DNA of 64,000 nucleotides from Porphyra umbilicalis (GCA_002049455.2 KV919058.1:1-64000), one strand, 5' to 3'; positions 20,537 through 32,375 are shown, numbered from the stretch's first letter. Numbers and translations: made by a program. Notes: a model not told the origin generated them from the letters alone.

Positions 20537-22624
20537 GCGGTTTTCCCTGGCCTTTAGGACAGGGTGCTCTCAAAGTGTAGTGATGCACACATATACTTAG
20601 ACCAAGGGACTTGATCTTCGTTTCAGAGGTGGCAGGTTGCATTCGTGTCCTCAGGGATCTGAGGGCGTGTCAGTGTTTGAAGGGTCGCGATGACGCTAAA
20701 AGCGAATGGAGTTACGTGGCTGAGAAGGACTGTCCTGCCACAGGGGTCACATGGCCCGGACGGCGCCTGCCCCCCAGCCCCCCCCACCGCCCCGAGTTGC
20801 GTGCGGCGACCGCGCGCAGCGACTTCCGAGGTTCAACGCGCCCACGATGACCCACGGGTGATCGCGCCTGCGCGCGGCTTTTGTTGCGGCGGCTCGCCCT
20901 ACGGGAAAAATTTCCTGGATATCCAGCTACTTTCAAAAGCGCCGATCTGACACTCACAGGAGAAATATTTCCGTCTGTAGGCTCCAAGTTGACCCGCCGT
21001 ATTCCGGTCGCGGGGGCCCTCCCGTCGTCAAGGATCCAGGAAAAAAGCTCGATCTGATGGCACTTTGGTTGGCTCACAACGCTCCTCACTTCACTGTAAG
21101 CATACACCTGATTGGTTCTCTGTGTCCTCTGACACTGTTGCTTATAGTAGTTGATTTGAATGGTATTTATTAGTGCTGCCACGTGAACCTACAGTCAAGT
21201 GCAATCAAGCAAGTGGAAATAAACATGAGCCGGTGAAGCGAGCGGCACGAACGCCCCGAGCCCCCGCCCGCTTCCCCCCCCTGCAAAGAAAAGGCAAGGC
21301 ACAAGAAGAGCAGACAGATGTAGACAGAAAAAGTACAGGAACATACGGTAAACACCATAGCACAGAATAAGGTGCAGAAACAGAGCCAAGAGCAGAGCGG
21401 CGTGTACAGGTCAGTGGCCAGTTCAGACAAAACAACCCAGCATTCGGACACTCCCCACTTACTCACCCTCCAACGGAGAGGGATCTGGGTGGTCGTGAAG
21501 CGGGTGGTCGTGATGGCGGCGTCCAAATGGGCCAATCCGACGGGAGAGGTTGCGGGGGCGGCGTCCGGCTGTACGCCGATAGTGCGGACGCGGCGCAGCG
21601 AGAGATGCCCCCGTCCCCTGTCTCCATCCCCTCTCCTCTTCCACCTCCCTCGTACTCCTCCCGCGCCTCTCTCCCGTCCCCCCCTCCCGTCCCCCCGAAC
21701 ATATCCAGCTCAAAGGTTGGCATAAAAAAAATCACAGCAAGACGTCTCACATGCGTCCACATACCTTCACATAGGGCACGCTCCAAGGAAGCAAGGGGGG
21801 GGGATACGTGCCTGGGACAACGGCAAGGACGGGAACAACAGGTGTGCGCGAGGGGGGGAGGGGACGACCAAGATCCGTTGCAACGCCGCCGAAGCAGCCG
21901 ATCTGGTTAAACGACGGGGGGGCGGGCGGCACACATCAGGAATGGGCGTCTGGGGGGGGGAAAGCTGCCCAAGCGCCGGCGATCTGGGCCACACACTGCG
22001 GCGCGGAAGATCGCCTCACGTGCAGCGCGCGTCGGGCGACAGACCGCCCGAGATCCTGGATTTTCTGACCAGCTGCAATTGTGGGGGCTCGCTCAGGTGG
22101 CTTGGAATGATGCTTGCTGTTTGGCCCGCTCCTGCGAGCCGCTGGATCAGTCGAACGGCCTCTGTTTCCGACCGAAATGGACTTCAAGGCCACCGGATCC
22201 GGCTTTTTCCGGGATCCCGGGGCTAAAAAAGATGGATATCCAGCAAACTTTTCCCGTAGGGTCGTCGGCGAGATCTGAAGCCATCTAGCTAGCGGCGCGG
22301 TTAGAGGCGCCCCGTCGCGCGGCGGTCGGTCCCACCCGCCCGCCCGTGCGCCGTGTCGGCCGCCCCGCCCGCCCTGCGCAGGTGCGCTGCGCGGCGAAGT
22401 GACGGTCCCTCCCGTTGGCGTCGCGCGACGCCGGCGCCGCCGCGCTGCGGTGGCGGCGGCGGCCCCCTTTTCCCGGCCCACGCCCCCCCCGCCACGGAAA
22501 CGTGGCTGTACGCGCCCCCATGCGCGCTCGCGGCTATGGAGCCGGCCTGCGTGCCCGGTGTCAGTTCGTCGCCGAGCGCGCCACTGCCCTGAAGGCCAGG
22601 GTATTGCACGCACGTGCCTGGAAT
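20537..22624 (-). mobile_element. Family C element copy 1, split by nested element D1
   Basis: A family-C element is ~720 bp and runs ATTCCAGGCACGTGCGTGCA ... GGCCAGGGAAT, with CCCTGGCCTT motifs at both ends. This copy is inverted and would be ~720 bp without the D1 insertion at 20897-22261. Related copies: 22863-23000, 33782-34464, 35045-35093, 44816-45531, 47829-48125, 49590-49933 and 56869-57404. No transposase was seen in any copy. Confidence 0.85.
20897..22261 (-). mobile_element. Element D copy 1 (1,365 bp, 3-bp target duplication)
   Basis: The ends are CCCTACGGGAAAAATTTCCT and the complement TTTTCCCGTAGGG, followed on each side by GGATATCCA. It is flanked by TCG/TCG (20894-20896, 22262-22264). 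It is almost identical, in reverse orientation, to 50955-52321, which has ACG/ACG flanks. No intact transposase frame: the best open frame in copy 2 is broken here, so the element looks non-autonomous. A 3-bp duplication with these ends does not match a superfamily I can name. Confidence 0.9.
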
Positions 22625-22673
22625 TCAATCCTGGTGTACCTTGCCCATCCCAACGTTTAGCCTGGATTCCGCG

Positions 22674-22856
22674 CCATAAATCTGACCGCTGGGCACCCTT
22701 CACCGCCATAATGTGGCGTTAACGAAGATTCTCCACCATAATCCGAACCGCTGGGCTTGCTCTGAGAGCAAAAGCCCAGCGGTTCGGAAAATGGCGGAGA
22801 ATCTCCGCTACCGCCAAATTATAGCGGAGAGGGGTGCCCAGCGGTCAGATTTATGG
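22674..22856. repeat. Foldback MITE (family N)
   Basis: 183-bp near-complete hairpin: CCATAAATCTGACCGCTGGG at the left pairs with its complement ending TTTATGG, and CCGAACCGCTGGGCTT pairs with AAGCCCAGCGGTTCGG around a 12-base loop. TA lies in the outer arms. Non-coding. Confidence 0.85.
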
Positions 22857-22862
22857 AGCAGT

Positions 22863-23000
22863 ATTCCCTGGCCTTTAGAACAGGGTGCTCTCAAAGTGTA
22901 GTGATGCACACATATACTTAGATTATGGGACTTGCTCTCCGTTTCAGAGGTGGCAGTCTGCATTCGTGTCCTCAGGGATCTGAGGGCGTGTCAGGGTCAT
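22863..23000 (-). repeat. Truncated family C element (copy 2)
   Basis: Only the ATTCCCTGGCCTTTAGAACA end and the next ~130 bases of family C are present; the match stops at about 23000, just before a short array of ACGTTCGG-like repeats (23023-23055). Confidence 0.8.
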
Positions 23001-23310
23001 TCTACCTCACGCCGAACGGCCGAACGTTCAAACGTTCGGACGTTCGGACGTTCAGGCAAACGCACACTCCATGTTTGGCACCCGGATTGCCCAAACGAGG
23101 CCTTGAAATGTGTCAATAATTGCCCGATGGCTTTCAGAGGCTGAGGCGTTCTGACCACATAAGCTCAGTTTTCTCCAAGACTCAGATGAGAATTGCGCTC
23201 TTGCAATTTCCTCTCAATTGCGACTCTTATCCACACCGCGCCTGCCCACAGAGCCAACCACCGCCCGCGCCAACACGGAGCCGAAGCGGTACTGTCACAA
23301 GCAAGAGCAC

Positions 23311-24552
23311 TATGGGCTCGTCGCGGCCTTCTACGCGGGTTGCTAGGCAGCGGAAGCACGATACGACCGTTGTTCAGCGCCAGCGTGCGGTCGCTTGTAT
23401 TGGCCTATACCACTCTGGTATGCTAATGCGATGTGCACGTGTCGACCGGGAGCGAGCGTACTACCGCCTCCTGTGGGATGACGAGGTAGCAGATTTGGGC
23501 GGCCTCTTCTCGCGGAAATACCGCATGTCCTTGAGTACTTTTTCTGCGCTGGCAGACGAGCTGCGCGGCGATCTACACCGTGTGGAGGTGCAAGCGGTGC
23601 GGCGTTACGGACGACAAGAGCGTGGGGTGTGGTCGCTGGCGGCGGAGACGCAGTTAGCCGTGGCGTTGCGCTTCTTCGCGGGGGGGTCCTACCTTGACGT
23701 GTGCAGCTCACATAAATTGCAGTATTCTACATTTTACGTCACATTTCATCGGGTCATTAAGGCCATTCACAAGAACTTAAGTCTGTCGGGCAACCTGCAC
23801 TCAGTCGACGGGCGCATGGCGCTGAGAGATACCTTCCGGGCGGCCGTGCCTGGCGACCCGTTGGCGTCCCATACCGTTGGGGCATTGGACGGGATTGCCA
23901 TCCGCATCTGCGGGCCCTCAGTCACCGAGACATTCAAACCAGCCGAGTTTTTCGTTAGAAAAGGCTTCTTCAGCCTTAACATGCCAGCCGTATGCGACGG
24001 GCACTGTTGATTTATCTATGCCAACACGGCGGCGCCTGGCTCGATGCGCGACAGTGCCGCCTGGTGCCAGTCACGGTTGGCAAAGCAGCTCGAGTCCGGC
24101 GCGCTGAACATGCTGCTTCACTTCCTCATTGGTGACGACGCGTTTGCCGTCTCGGACAGATTTCTGGCTCCTTGGCCGGGACAGTGCTTCCAGTGGAGAA
24201 AGATGCGTTCAACTTCTATCTTAGCCAACGACGGCAGACGATTGAGCGCGCCTTCGGACTCCTACTCGCTCGCTGGGGGGTGCTATGGCGCCCCATCCAA
24301 CTCTCTTCATGTACAGGAGGGCCCCTAGTGGGCGCCCTCATGAAGCTCCACAACTAAATCATCGACAGCCCCCACGAGGACGCCACGCTTGCACAGGCTG
24401 CTGACAATGTGTCAGATTGGGTACCCAGCACCGAGCAATGCCAAGGCGGGCCGGGTGTCTTCACCACGCGGGACCACGCCACCTCCAAACGTCGCGTGGA
24501 GTTGACTTGCATGATTGACAACGCGGGCCCGCGGCGACCGTCGTCAAAATAA
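23311..24552 (+). pseudogene. PIF/Harbinger-type transposase (DDE_Tnp_4) pseudogene
   Basis: The frame starts plausibly at ATG 23311, though it is open from 23120. N-terminal helical region, then the nuclease core with D at 23888 (VGALDGIAIRI), D at 23996 (AVCDGHC) and E at 24244 (RRQTIERAFGLL). Lesions: TGA at 24008-24010 directly after CDGHC (family members continue here), a frameshift near 24170, and TAA at 24355-24357 after LMKLHN. The tail (DNVSDWVPST) continues in frame to TAA 24550-24552. From 23515 on, all of it is duplicated in inverted orientation in the right palindrome arm with the same lesions, so it decayed before the duplication. The family call is secure. Confidence 0.88.
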
Positions 24553-25104
24553 ATGCATTACAGAACTCGTCCTGAAAAAAACGGCATGACAGACAGCCCA
24601 AACATAAAAGCCACCAGTGACACACCAACGGTATAGAATACGGCACGACCGGTCGACCGAAGTTAGAATACCAGTCAAGCCGGACACAACGAGTAGCAGC
24701 GTGCATGAAGCGGTTAGGTTTCTAAACGTGGGGCAACGCGCGTGCCCCCCACCACGCCAGCCGTGGCAGCCTGTAACCGACGTCACAGTGATGATATCAA
24801 TCTGACCGCGGCGGTACGGTCCAGTCATGGATGCGCACGGGGTGCAAGCAGCGGTATATGCAGCGCAGAGAAAAGAAGAAGACAGCACCACAACGGGCAC
24901 TGTGCCCACACCCTCTTCCACGCCAGCGCAAACAAATAGAAAGAACATACCGAGGACTCGTGCAGCGTCGTGCACCCTGTCTCCTCCCCTGCGGTCGCGA
25001 CGCGCTTGTGGTCCGAATACTGTCTCAATCCCCATGTAGCGTGACTTCTGTGTCCTGTTTGCACGACATAGACAAAGAAAAGTCAAAGAAAACGCTGCAA
25101 GCGA
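23515..25104 (+). repeat. Left arm of a 1,590-bp inverted repeat (palindrome)
   Basis: Base n here pairs with base 50906-n on the right (25802-27391) at both ends, so the arms contain no net indel. I noticed only isolated substitutions, at 23582/27324 and 25013/25893. The arm holds most of the Harbinger pseudogene plus ~550 bp of 3' flank. Confidence 0.97.
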
Positions 25105-25801
25105 GTAGTCGACGCAGGAAGACAATGGAGTCCGCGGCATCCAAGGTGCATCATGAATGCAACGTAGAAATGCGGGTGTCCATGGAAACAAGTCAACAGA
25201 GCTGCCTGTATGCAAGAGAAAATATGCAGAGGTGGTCCACCCTTGACGAACTCCATATCGGACGAGTCCACACACGGTCACACAGCGCACAGCAAGGAGG
25301 GAAGATGCGTAACACAACACCACACGCAGCGCACGCATCCAGTCCAAGGGATACAAAATACGTACGGGGTCTAGCCCGGTCAAGGCACATCGAAGGCGAC
25401 AGAGACAAGGAACACTCGACAGCGAAAAAGCACCTGGCCGAGAGGGTGCGTCAAACGACCGACGGGCAGGCAAATGCAATCATCTGCAGATGGTTGGCGG
25501 CCGCAGCAGGGCGACACGGTAGCGAGAGCGGTGGTGGGGCGGTCGGCGGTGGCAAAGACGGAGGGTTGTGGTCGCGTGGGGCCGAGGCGCACAGAGGTGG
25601 CTGCCAGCAAGACCCGCGCGCACACGGCCGGACTGCATCCGGCAGATATCTGGCGCTGAAAGAAAGTACTCACACGAATGTAAAACAAGTATATGTAGCA
25701 AGTATACTTACCATATTGACCATATAATCAAGACCCAGCGAAGCGAGCCGGAGGCCCGCTGCGATGGCTCGAAGCCGCCGCGCAGGTAATCACAACTAAA
25801 T
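25105..25801. other. Spacer of the inverted repeat
   Basis: 697 bp of unique sequence between the arms. No recognisable gene. Contains a short AT-rich stretch (25680-25735, GTATATGTAGCAAGTATACT). Confidence 0.6.
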
Positions 25802-27391
25802 TCGCTTGCAGCGTTTTCTTTGACTTTTCTTTGTCTATGTCGTGCAAACAGGACACAGAAGTCACGCTACATGGGGATTGAGACAGTATTCGAACCACAA
25901 GCGCGTCGCGACCGCAGGGGAGGAGACAGGGTGCACGACGCTGCACGAGTCCTCGGTATGTTCTTTCTATTTGTTTGCGCTGGCGTGGAAGAGGGTGTGG
26001 GCACAGTGCCCGTTGTGGTGCTGTCTTCTTCTTTTCTCTGCGCTGCATATACCGCTGCTTGCACCCCGTGCGCATCCATGACTGGACCGTACCGCCGCGG
26101 TCAGATTGATATCATCACTGTGACGTCGGTTACAGGCTGCCACGGCTGGCGTGGTGGGGGGCACGCGCGTTGCCCCACGTTTAGAAACCTAACCGCTTCA
26201 TGCACGCTGCTACTCGTTGTGTCCGGCTTGACTGGTATTCTAACTTCGGTCGACCGGTCGTGCCGTATTCTATACCGTTGGTGTGTCACTGGTGGCTTTT
26301 ATGTTTGGGCTGTCTGTCATGCCGTTTTTTTCAGGACGAGTTCTGTAATGCATTTATTTTGACGACGGTCGCCGCGGGCCCGCGTTGTCAATCATGCAAG
26401 TCAACTCCACGCGACGTTTGGAGGTGGCGTGGTCCCGCGTGGTGAAGACACCCGGCCCGCCTTGGCATTGCTCGGTGCTGGGTACCCAATCTGACACATT
26501 GTCAGCAGCCTGTGCAAGCGTGGCGTCCTCGTGGGGGCTGTCGATGATTTAGTTGTGGAGCTTCATGAGGGCGCCCACTAGGGGCCCTCCTGTACATGAA
26601 GAGAGTTGGATGGGGCGCCATAGCACCCCCCAGCGAGCGAGTAGGAGTCCGAAGGCGCGCTCAATCGTCTGCCGTCGTTGGCTAAGATAGAAGTTGAACG
26701 CATCTTTCTCCACTGGAAGCACTGTCCCGGCCAAGGAGCCAGAAATCTGTCCGAGACGGCAAACGCGTCGTCACCAATGAGGAAGTGAAGCAGCATGTTC
26801 AGCGCGCCGGACTCGAGCTGCTTTGCCAACCGTGACTGGCACCAGGCGGCACTGTCGCGCATCGAGCCAGGCGCCGCCGTGTTGGCATAGATAAATCAAC
26901 AGTGCCCGTCGCATACGGCTGGCATGTTAAGGCTGAAGAAGCCTTTTCTAACGAAAAACTCGGCTGGTTTGAATGTCTCGGTGACTGAGGGCCCGCAGAT
27001 GCGGATGGCAATCCCGTCCAATGCCCCAACGGTATGGGACGCCAACGGGTCGCCAGGCACGGCCGCCCGGAAGGTATCTCTCAGCGCCATGCGCCCGTCG
27101 ACTGAGTGCAGGTTGCCCGACAGACTTAAGTTCTTGTGAATGGCCTTGATGACCCGATGAAATGTGACGTAAAATGTAGAATACTGCAATTTATGTGAGC
27201 TGCACACGTCAAGGTAGGACCCCCCCGCGAAGAACCGCAACGCCACGGCTAACTGCGTCTCCGCTGCCAGCGACCACACCCCACGCTCTTGTCGTCCGTA
27301 ACGCCGCACCGCTTGCACCTCCAAACGGTGTAGATCGCCGCGCAGCTCGTCTGCCAGCGCAGAAAAAGTACTCAAGGACATGCGGTATTTC
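25802..27391 (-). repeat. Right arm of the 1,590-bp inverted repeat
   Basis: Reverse complement of 23515-25104. Its outer end at 27391 meets the truncated protease region of the LTR retrotransposon directly; the upstream part of the Harbinger gene (before 23515) is absent on this side. Confidence 0.97.
26354..27391 (-). pseudogene. 5'-truncated Harbinger transposase pseudogene (palindrome copy)
   Basis: Inverted duplicate of 23515-24552, lacking the N-terminal ~70 residues. It carries the same in-frame TGA, frameshift and TAA as the left copy, with one visible amino-acid difference near the start (HRLEV for HRVEV, from the 27324 substitution). Confidence 0.9.
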
Positions 27392-28487
27392 TGCTACACA
27401 ATGGGTCCGTGGGACCTGCCGCCGTTGGGGCCGGCGTGGCCCGGCCGCCCACGCTGGTCGAGGGGGCAGCGCAGAACGAGGAATTGTCCGCTGGGACGTC
27501 GATCCGCGTGGGTCCCGCCCGCCCGCGCGCCGCGGGCGAGGGAAAGGCGATGACGCCGGTGGCTTGCACCTCGACCCTTCCGACGGCCGTCTTCCGTCGA
27601 AGGGTCACCTCGCTGTCCCCGAAGTTCGAAATGACGACCGGGAAGGCGATGTCGGGAAGGATCTCGTGCACCCCGATGGCGACCGTCGCCCTGTGCATCG
27701 TCACCAACCGGCAGGCGCCAAAGACATGACCCAGGCCTCCCCACGGGGTGCGCACCCAGGCGAGCGTCGCCGACCGTGGCGCCAATTGCGTCTTGTAGGC
27801 CAGCCGCAGCACGCGGGACGCCGAGGCGCGGCGGTCGAGCTGGTCATTGGGCCCCCGAACGATCGCCGACGCCGTGCCGTCCCGCCAGCGCACGGCTTGG
27901 TCCGACTGTAGGATGGCGTGGGCGTGCGCGTCCAGGAAGTCGCACCCTAACAGGGCGGGGACGGAGAGGTTGGCGACCACCTGTAAAGTGCAGGGCACGC
28001 ACAGCCCCCCCACCCAGAACAACAGGAAAACCGTTCCCGATGTCACCAGCTGGTTGCCGTTCGCGTTGCGGAGCCGGAGCCCGCCGCCCGGTTCATGGGG
28101 CGTGATCGCCGCGTGCCACTCGTCGGGGAGGGCCTCAGGCGGGATGACGCTGGCGCCGGCGCCGGTGTTGATGACGACAGAGGATGCGACCATGTTTGAG
28201 GCGTGGCGCCCTAGTGAGGCCGTGATCTTATAGTTATGCAGCGTCCCGAGGAGGATCTCGGGGTCCTCGGACGAGGGCGCCGACTCCGCCGGAGGCGGGG
28301 TGCTGACCGGCCTTGCCGCTGCCACGGCCGAGGGAACAGGGTCCACCCGCTCGGGCTTATCGGCCGGGCGGGGCAGTATGCGGGGGAAGAAGGCGGGCAA
28401 GGGTCGGACGCCCCGTCCACAGGGCCAGATGGCCCGTTTTCGGGCTGCCGTGATGTAGGCGGGTCGTCGGACGGGTTTGAGGCGCAC
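27392..28487 (-). pseudogene. Retropepsin-like aspartic protease region of the LTR retrotransposon
   Basis: This region would cleave the Gag-Pol polyprotein. It shows the beta-strand signature VVINTGAGASVIP, in which the catalytic aspartate is replaced by asparagine (codon AAC at 28169-28167), and downstream VPALLGCDFLDAHA, matching the ILG-x-DFL motif of retropepsins. It lies in a different frame from the zinc-knuckle region, with which it overlaps (28211-28487), as expected for a gag-pol frameshift or as a result of decay. The frame ends a few residues after the palindrome junction at 27391. Confidence 0.78.
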
Positions 28488-30941
28488 GGCCTCGGTGGGC
28501 AGCCCACGTAGGAGGCTGCCACTTCCTTGTTTCCCTGGGCCTCGTCGTCGGCGTCGCCTGCTGCCTCATCCGCGTCCTCGCTCGACCCACCGCGGGTCAG
28601 CCGGCGCCACTCCTCCTCGGTCGTCGTGCCCTCGTCGGTTTCGTAGGCTTCGGGGTTGCGTTCCACCTCATGGAGGACGTGCACCCCCGAGGCGGCCGCC
28701 TGCGCGTCGACCGCCGCCGGGCCGCCGCCCGTCGTGGTCCGTCCGCGCCGGACCGCTTCCCGGGCATGACGAGCGCGCTCGTGCTGCTCCGGAGTCATGA
28801 TGGGGCACTGCTCCGCCCAGTGGCCAGGGTCGTAGCACACGACGCAGGCCCCCCGTCGACGCGTGGGGCCACCAGCGGGATACCCGCGCGGGTGTGCGGG
28901 GTCACGCCCCGCGTGACTAAACGCGTGATGTGGGCGCCCGGGAAAGGGGGACCCCCGTCCCCAACCGGCTCCCCGCAGCGCCGGACGCGGTTGGCCCTGG
29001 CCCGCGTGTCAGCGGGGACGCAAACTCCGTTGCACGCCGGTAGCCCGTCCGGGGAACAGGGGTTGCTCCCCACGCAGCTGGGGCTGGCTCGGCCTGACCG
29101 GCCAGGAGGGCTTGCGAGTCCCCCACCTCGGCCGCTGCGAAGGCGGCTTGCGCCGCGTGCCAGTCCCAGGACGAGGCAGCGGCAGCTACCGTGGCGACGT
29201 CTCCGTCCACCGGGGCGGCGCCCCCGAGTGCCTTCGATGCGGGGGCCTTGCTCCGTGGCGTCAGCGACAACCGGTTCCGGGCTGGCGGTTTGGGCGCCAG
29301 CTTGGTCTTTTGCAGAGCGCGCGACGACTTGCTCTCCCTGTCGAGGTGGGCTTTGAGCTTGGTGAACGACCGACCGGCCGTATTGTACTGCCGCGCGGCG
29401 GCCCGGAGGGACTCCGCCACGCCCTGCACCAGGACCGCCTTCAGCTCCTTGCCTTCCAGGAGTGCCCCGAGGGCGGCGTTCAACACCACAATGGGGTCGC
29501 CCAACTGCCCTTCGGTTTCCCAGGCGTGTTGCTTCGCGTACTGCAGCTCCCGGAGGCGGTCGGAGAGGACGTCCTCGTCCAAGTACTCCTCCAGCGGCTC
29601 CCGGATGATGTGCTTGAACTTGGGCTGGGCGGCAACCGCCGCCGTGTCGCTGCCCATGGGCACCACGCGGCGGATGACCACCATGATGATCTCGGAGACC
29701 AGCCACTGCAGCAGGTACACCGCGGGCCCCTCGGCCACGCCGAGGGCGTCGCACGAGTTCTTGAGCTTCCGCAGGAAGTTGATCACGCTCACGCGATCCT
29801 TGGCGTCTCAACAACGGTTCTCCGTCAACATCATCTCCTTGAGGTCCCGCCGGTTGTACCGCTGCTGTGCCCGCTGGGTACGCGAGAACCCAGGCGTGCG
29901 GTCAAGCAGGCGGTACGCGTCCGTCTTGAACGAGGGGACGAGCCGGGGGTCCGTGACCAGCTCCAGCCGCTGGTCGCGCCGCAGGCGCCGAACCGCCTCG
30001 CCCACGATCGACTCGCGGAACTCCGCCATGGATGTCGCGGGCTCCCCCGTGGCGTCCGACTCCGCCTCACTATCGGACGAGGGAGCGCCCGCGTGGACGC
30101 CGCCGGCCGGCGAGGTGGACCACCCGGGCGCCGGCGCCGCCGATCGGGCGGAGGCGCTTGGCGCCGCTCGCGGGGCTGCTCGCGCCGGCGGGGGCAGCGT
30201 GTCGGGGATAGCCGCCGAGGAGGCCGTCTCCACAATTTGGTCGCGTAGGCGGCGGAGCTCTCCGAGCTCCTGCCGCATTTCCGCCATGAGCAGCCGCGAC
30301 TCGGTCGTGTCGACTGCCGTCTCGTGGCGACGCCCGGTCGACCGCCGAGATCCGCGCGCGATGCGCCCGTGGCGCCCCGTGCGGGTCCCCATCTGAGCCG
30401 CGCTACCGTCCGTTGGGCGCGAGGCCCCGCGGCGACGCCCGGCCCGCGCCGCCGCTCAAGCGGAGAACGTCTCCTCCGCCTCCGTAGGGTCAAATTCTGT
30501 TGTCTCGGCGTCTGCCCGTCGGCGCGCCGCGGACGACGGAGCCGGGCCGTTCCCTGCTCCGTCCTGGCGCCACGGCGGCTCGAAAGCGCCGCCCCGGCGC
30601 CTCGGGTCCCGGGGGGTATTCGCGGGCTCCCCCGGACCCCGTTGGGACGCTGTCCCCGTCAGCCCCAGATCTGAGGCGACGGCGCGGTCGGTCGCCGCGA
30701 GATGCGCGTGTTCGGGATCAAAGGGCGACGTGCCGTGCACCGTCGCCACCGAACCACCGCCCGCCGTCGACGCCGCCGGGCCCCCTCGCCCCAGGGCGAT
30801 GAGGTCTGGCAAGGACGGCAACCCGCCCCGTCCGTCTGCCCGGGCCCCGGCGACCGCGGTAACGTCACCGTCGCTAACGACCGCGCGGGGGGCGCCCCCG
30901 GCGACAGACGAGGAAGAAGAAGAGGAAGCGACGCGGTCCAT
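28211..30941 (-). pseudogene. gag-like polyprotein with CCHC zinc knuckle, several in-frame stops
   Basis: A frame starting at ATG 30941 (MDRVASSSSSSS) is interrupted by TGA at 30458-30456 and TGA at 29810-29808 but otherwise stays open in the same phase to 28917. The central part is predicted helical (VINFLRKLKNSCDALG; AVYLLQWLVSEIIMVVIRR) and is capsid-like in character. A frameshift near 28920-28960 leads to the nucleocapsid knuckle C-VV-C-YDPG-H-WAEQ-C (28846-28805), then an acidic Thr/Glu-rich linker to 28211. Assignment as gag rests on position after the LTR/PBS and on the knuckle, not on sequence match of the capsid part. Confidence 0.7.
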
Positions 30942-31042
30942 GGCCCCGTGGGACGCGACGCGTGCCTTGAGGCGATCCTCCAACGAGCCGGTACAACCTC
31001 GAGATCGGGGCCGGGGGTCGTGCGACCGAGCGTGGACCAATG

Positions 31043-31060
31043 GTCTCACCCGGAGCGCCA
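31043..31060 (-). promoter_or_regulatory. Candidate primer-binding site
   Basis: Two bases after the LTR end the element strand reads TGGCGCTCCGGGTGAGAC, beginning with TGG as required for pairing to a tRNA 3' CCA end. I cannot name the tRNA. Confidence 0.6.
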
Positions 31061-31062
31061 AA

Positions 31063-31627
31063 TGTAGCACAACCCCGTAGCCCCGAGCCTGAAGAGGGAA
31101 TTATCCCAACGCTGTCGTCCAAAGAACGTGCCCCCTATAGGATCACCCGATCCGGGAAGAAGGGCCGCCAAAGGTACAAGACAAAATGCACGGTTTCCTT
31201 GCCGGCGACGACGGTGCCTCCCACCGTCGTCGCCCTTCGTCCTAATAAGGGCGTAACCCGACGTGCGGGCCCAATTCCCCTAATGGAAACTAGCCCGCAC
31301 CGCCAACCAACCAATACTGCTAAGTACAATGCAAGACAAGTCCCCCGAGGCGGTAAATAGAGACGAGGGGAAATCTGGGGCACGCACCCCGCCCTGACGT
31401 GGCGGCCCGTGGTGCGGCCACGCGGGGGCGCCGGCCGCCCCCCGTGCCCGCCGCCCACGGGCGGGCCCGCCGTGGCTGGGCGCGCGGCGCGCGCCCCGTC
31501 GGTGTGTCGTCCGTCCCGCGCCCGGTGCCAGCGTGTGAGCCGTGTTGCCCGCTGCTGCCGGGCCCGCTTGCGCCTCCCACGCCGCGCCCGCTCAACGCCA
31601 GCGCTACCCCCGCCGGGCGGTGCTACA
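31063..31627 (-). repeat. 5' LTR (565 bp)
   Basis: Bounded by the 8-bp inverted repeat TGTAGCAC ... GTGCTACA (TG...CA ends). The position directly next to the primer-binding site supports it. The outer flank is CTCGA; its partner target duplication would lie beyond the missing 3' LTR. Confidence 0.8.
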
Positions 31628-31973
31628 CTCGAGACGACGCCGTTGCTTTGACCAAGCGTCCTCCTGCGCTCCAGTCGCTTCACGGTCCATGAAAAACGCA
31701 TAGGAGGCCAACGCGAATCGACCACACCTCGTAACGTCGGTCAGATGTACTATGTAGGATGCTATGTGGCCATTGTGTACTGATGCCATGGCAACCTCGG
31801 CTTTTTTTGCAGAAGCCTGTCTTCATGTCTATGTGGTTCTCTTCGATGCTCTGTCGCTTCGCTCAGAGTGTGTCTTCACACTTACCTGCGCGCAGAAGCA
31901 TCAGACTGCCATGCTCATTGCCAGTTCTGCCATCCATGGAAGCGTATCGTGTAAGTGAAGCAGGGCATGTCCT
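31628..31973. other. No gene recognised
   Basis: Sequence of intermediate GC between the LTR and a family-A MITE. No motif noted. Confidence 0.4.
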
Positions 31974-32375
31974 TATTGCTGATCCCCGAATTTTGTTCGG
32001 GGGGAAGGAAACAGAGACTGACTGTGAATAACAGCACTCTATTTGTCTAAAACGACAGTAAGAAGGCATCGAAGCCAATAGAAAGCCCGCATTCGGTGCC
32101 AGGACCATACATCCTGCATAACTCACTTTTGTTGCCGCTTGATCTGAATTTCTTGGCACGGAGCAAGCTGCCCACGCAAGATCTTCAGACTTTCTACAGT
32201 CTCCTTGCCAGAAGTGCAGAAATAAAGAATAGCTGATGTTGATCTCCAGGCTGTATGGGCACATGTAAGCAATCAGGAGCACCAAGTCAGTCCCAGGGAC
32301 GCATCTGATTGGTGGAGAGAGTCGGTCCGCAAGTCTGTCTCTGTCCACAAGGACAAAATTCGGAGATCAACAATA
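31974..32375 (-). mobile_element. MITE family A copy 2
   Basis: 402 bp, inverted relative to copy 1. The left end TATTGCTGATCCCCGAATTT is intact; the right end is slightly mutated (GGAGATCAACAATA). TA-bounded. Confidence 0.9.

Larger units (their letters stand above)
27392..31627 (-). mobile_element. Truncated LTR retrotransposon (5' LTR, PBS, gag, zinc knuckle, protease)
   Basis: Read on the minus strand: 5' LTR 31627-31063, primer-binding site 31060-31043, gag-like frame from 30941, CCHC knuckle 28846-28805, and a retropepsin-like region within 28487-27392. Reverse transcriptase, RNase H, integrase and the 3' LTR are missing because the sequence is cut at 27391 by the palindrome arm. The order and frame changes fit a Ty3/gypsy-like element, but without RT the lineage cannot be named. 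Several in-frame TGA codons show it is dead. Confidence 0.82.

Noticed and set aside
24544-25479. 311-aa minus-strand frame and its mirror 25820-26362
   Set aside because: Both lie in the palindrome arms and flank; translation is Cys/Leu/Arg-rich without a domain and reads antisense to transposase flank.
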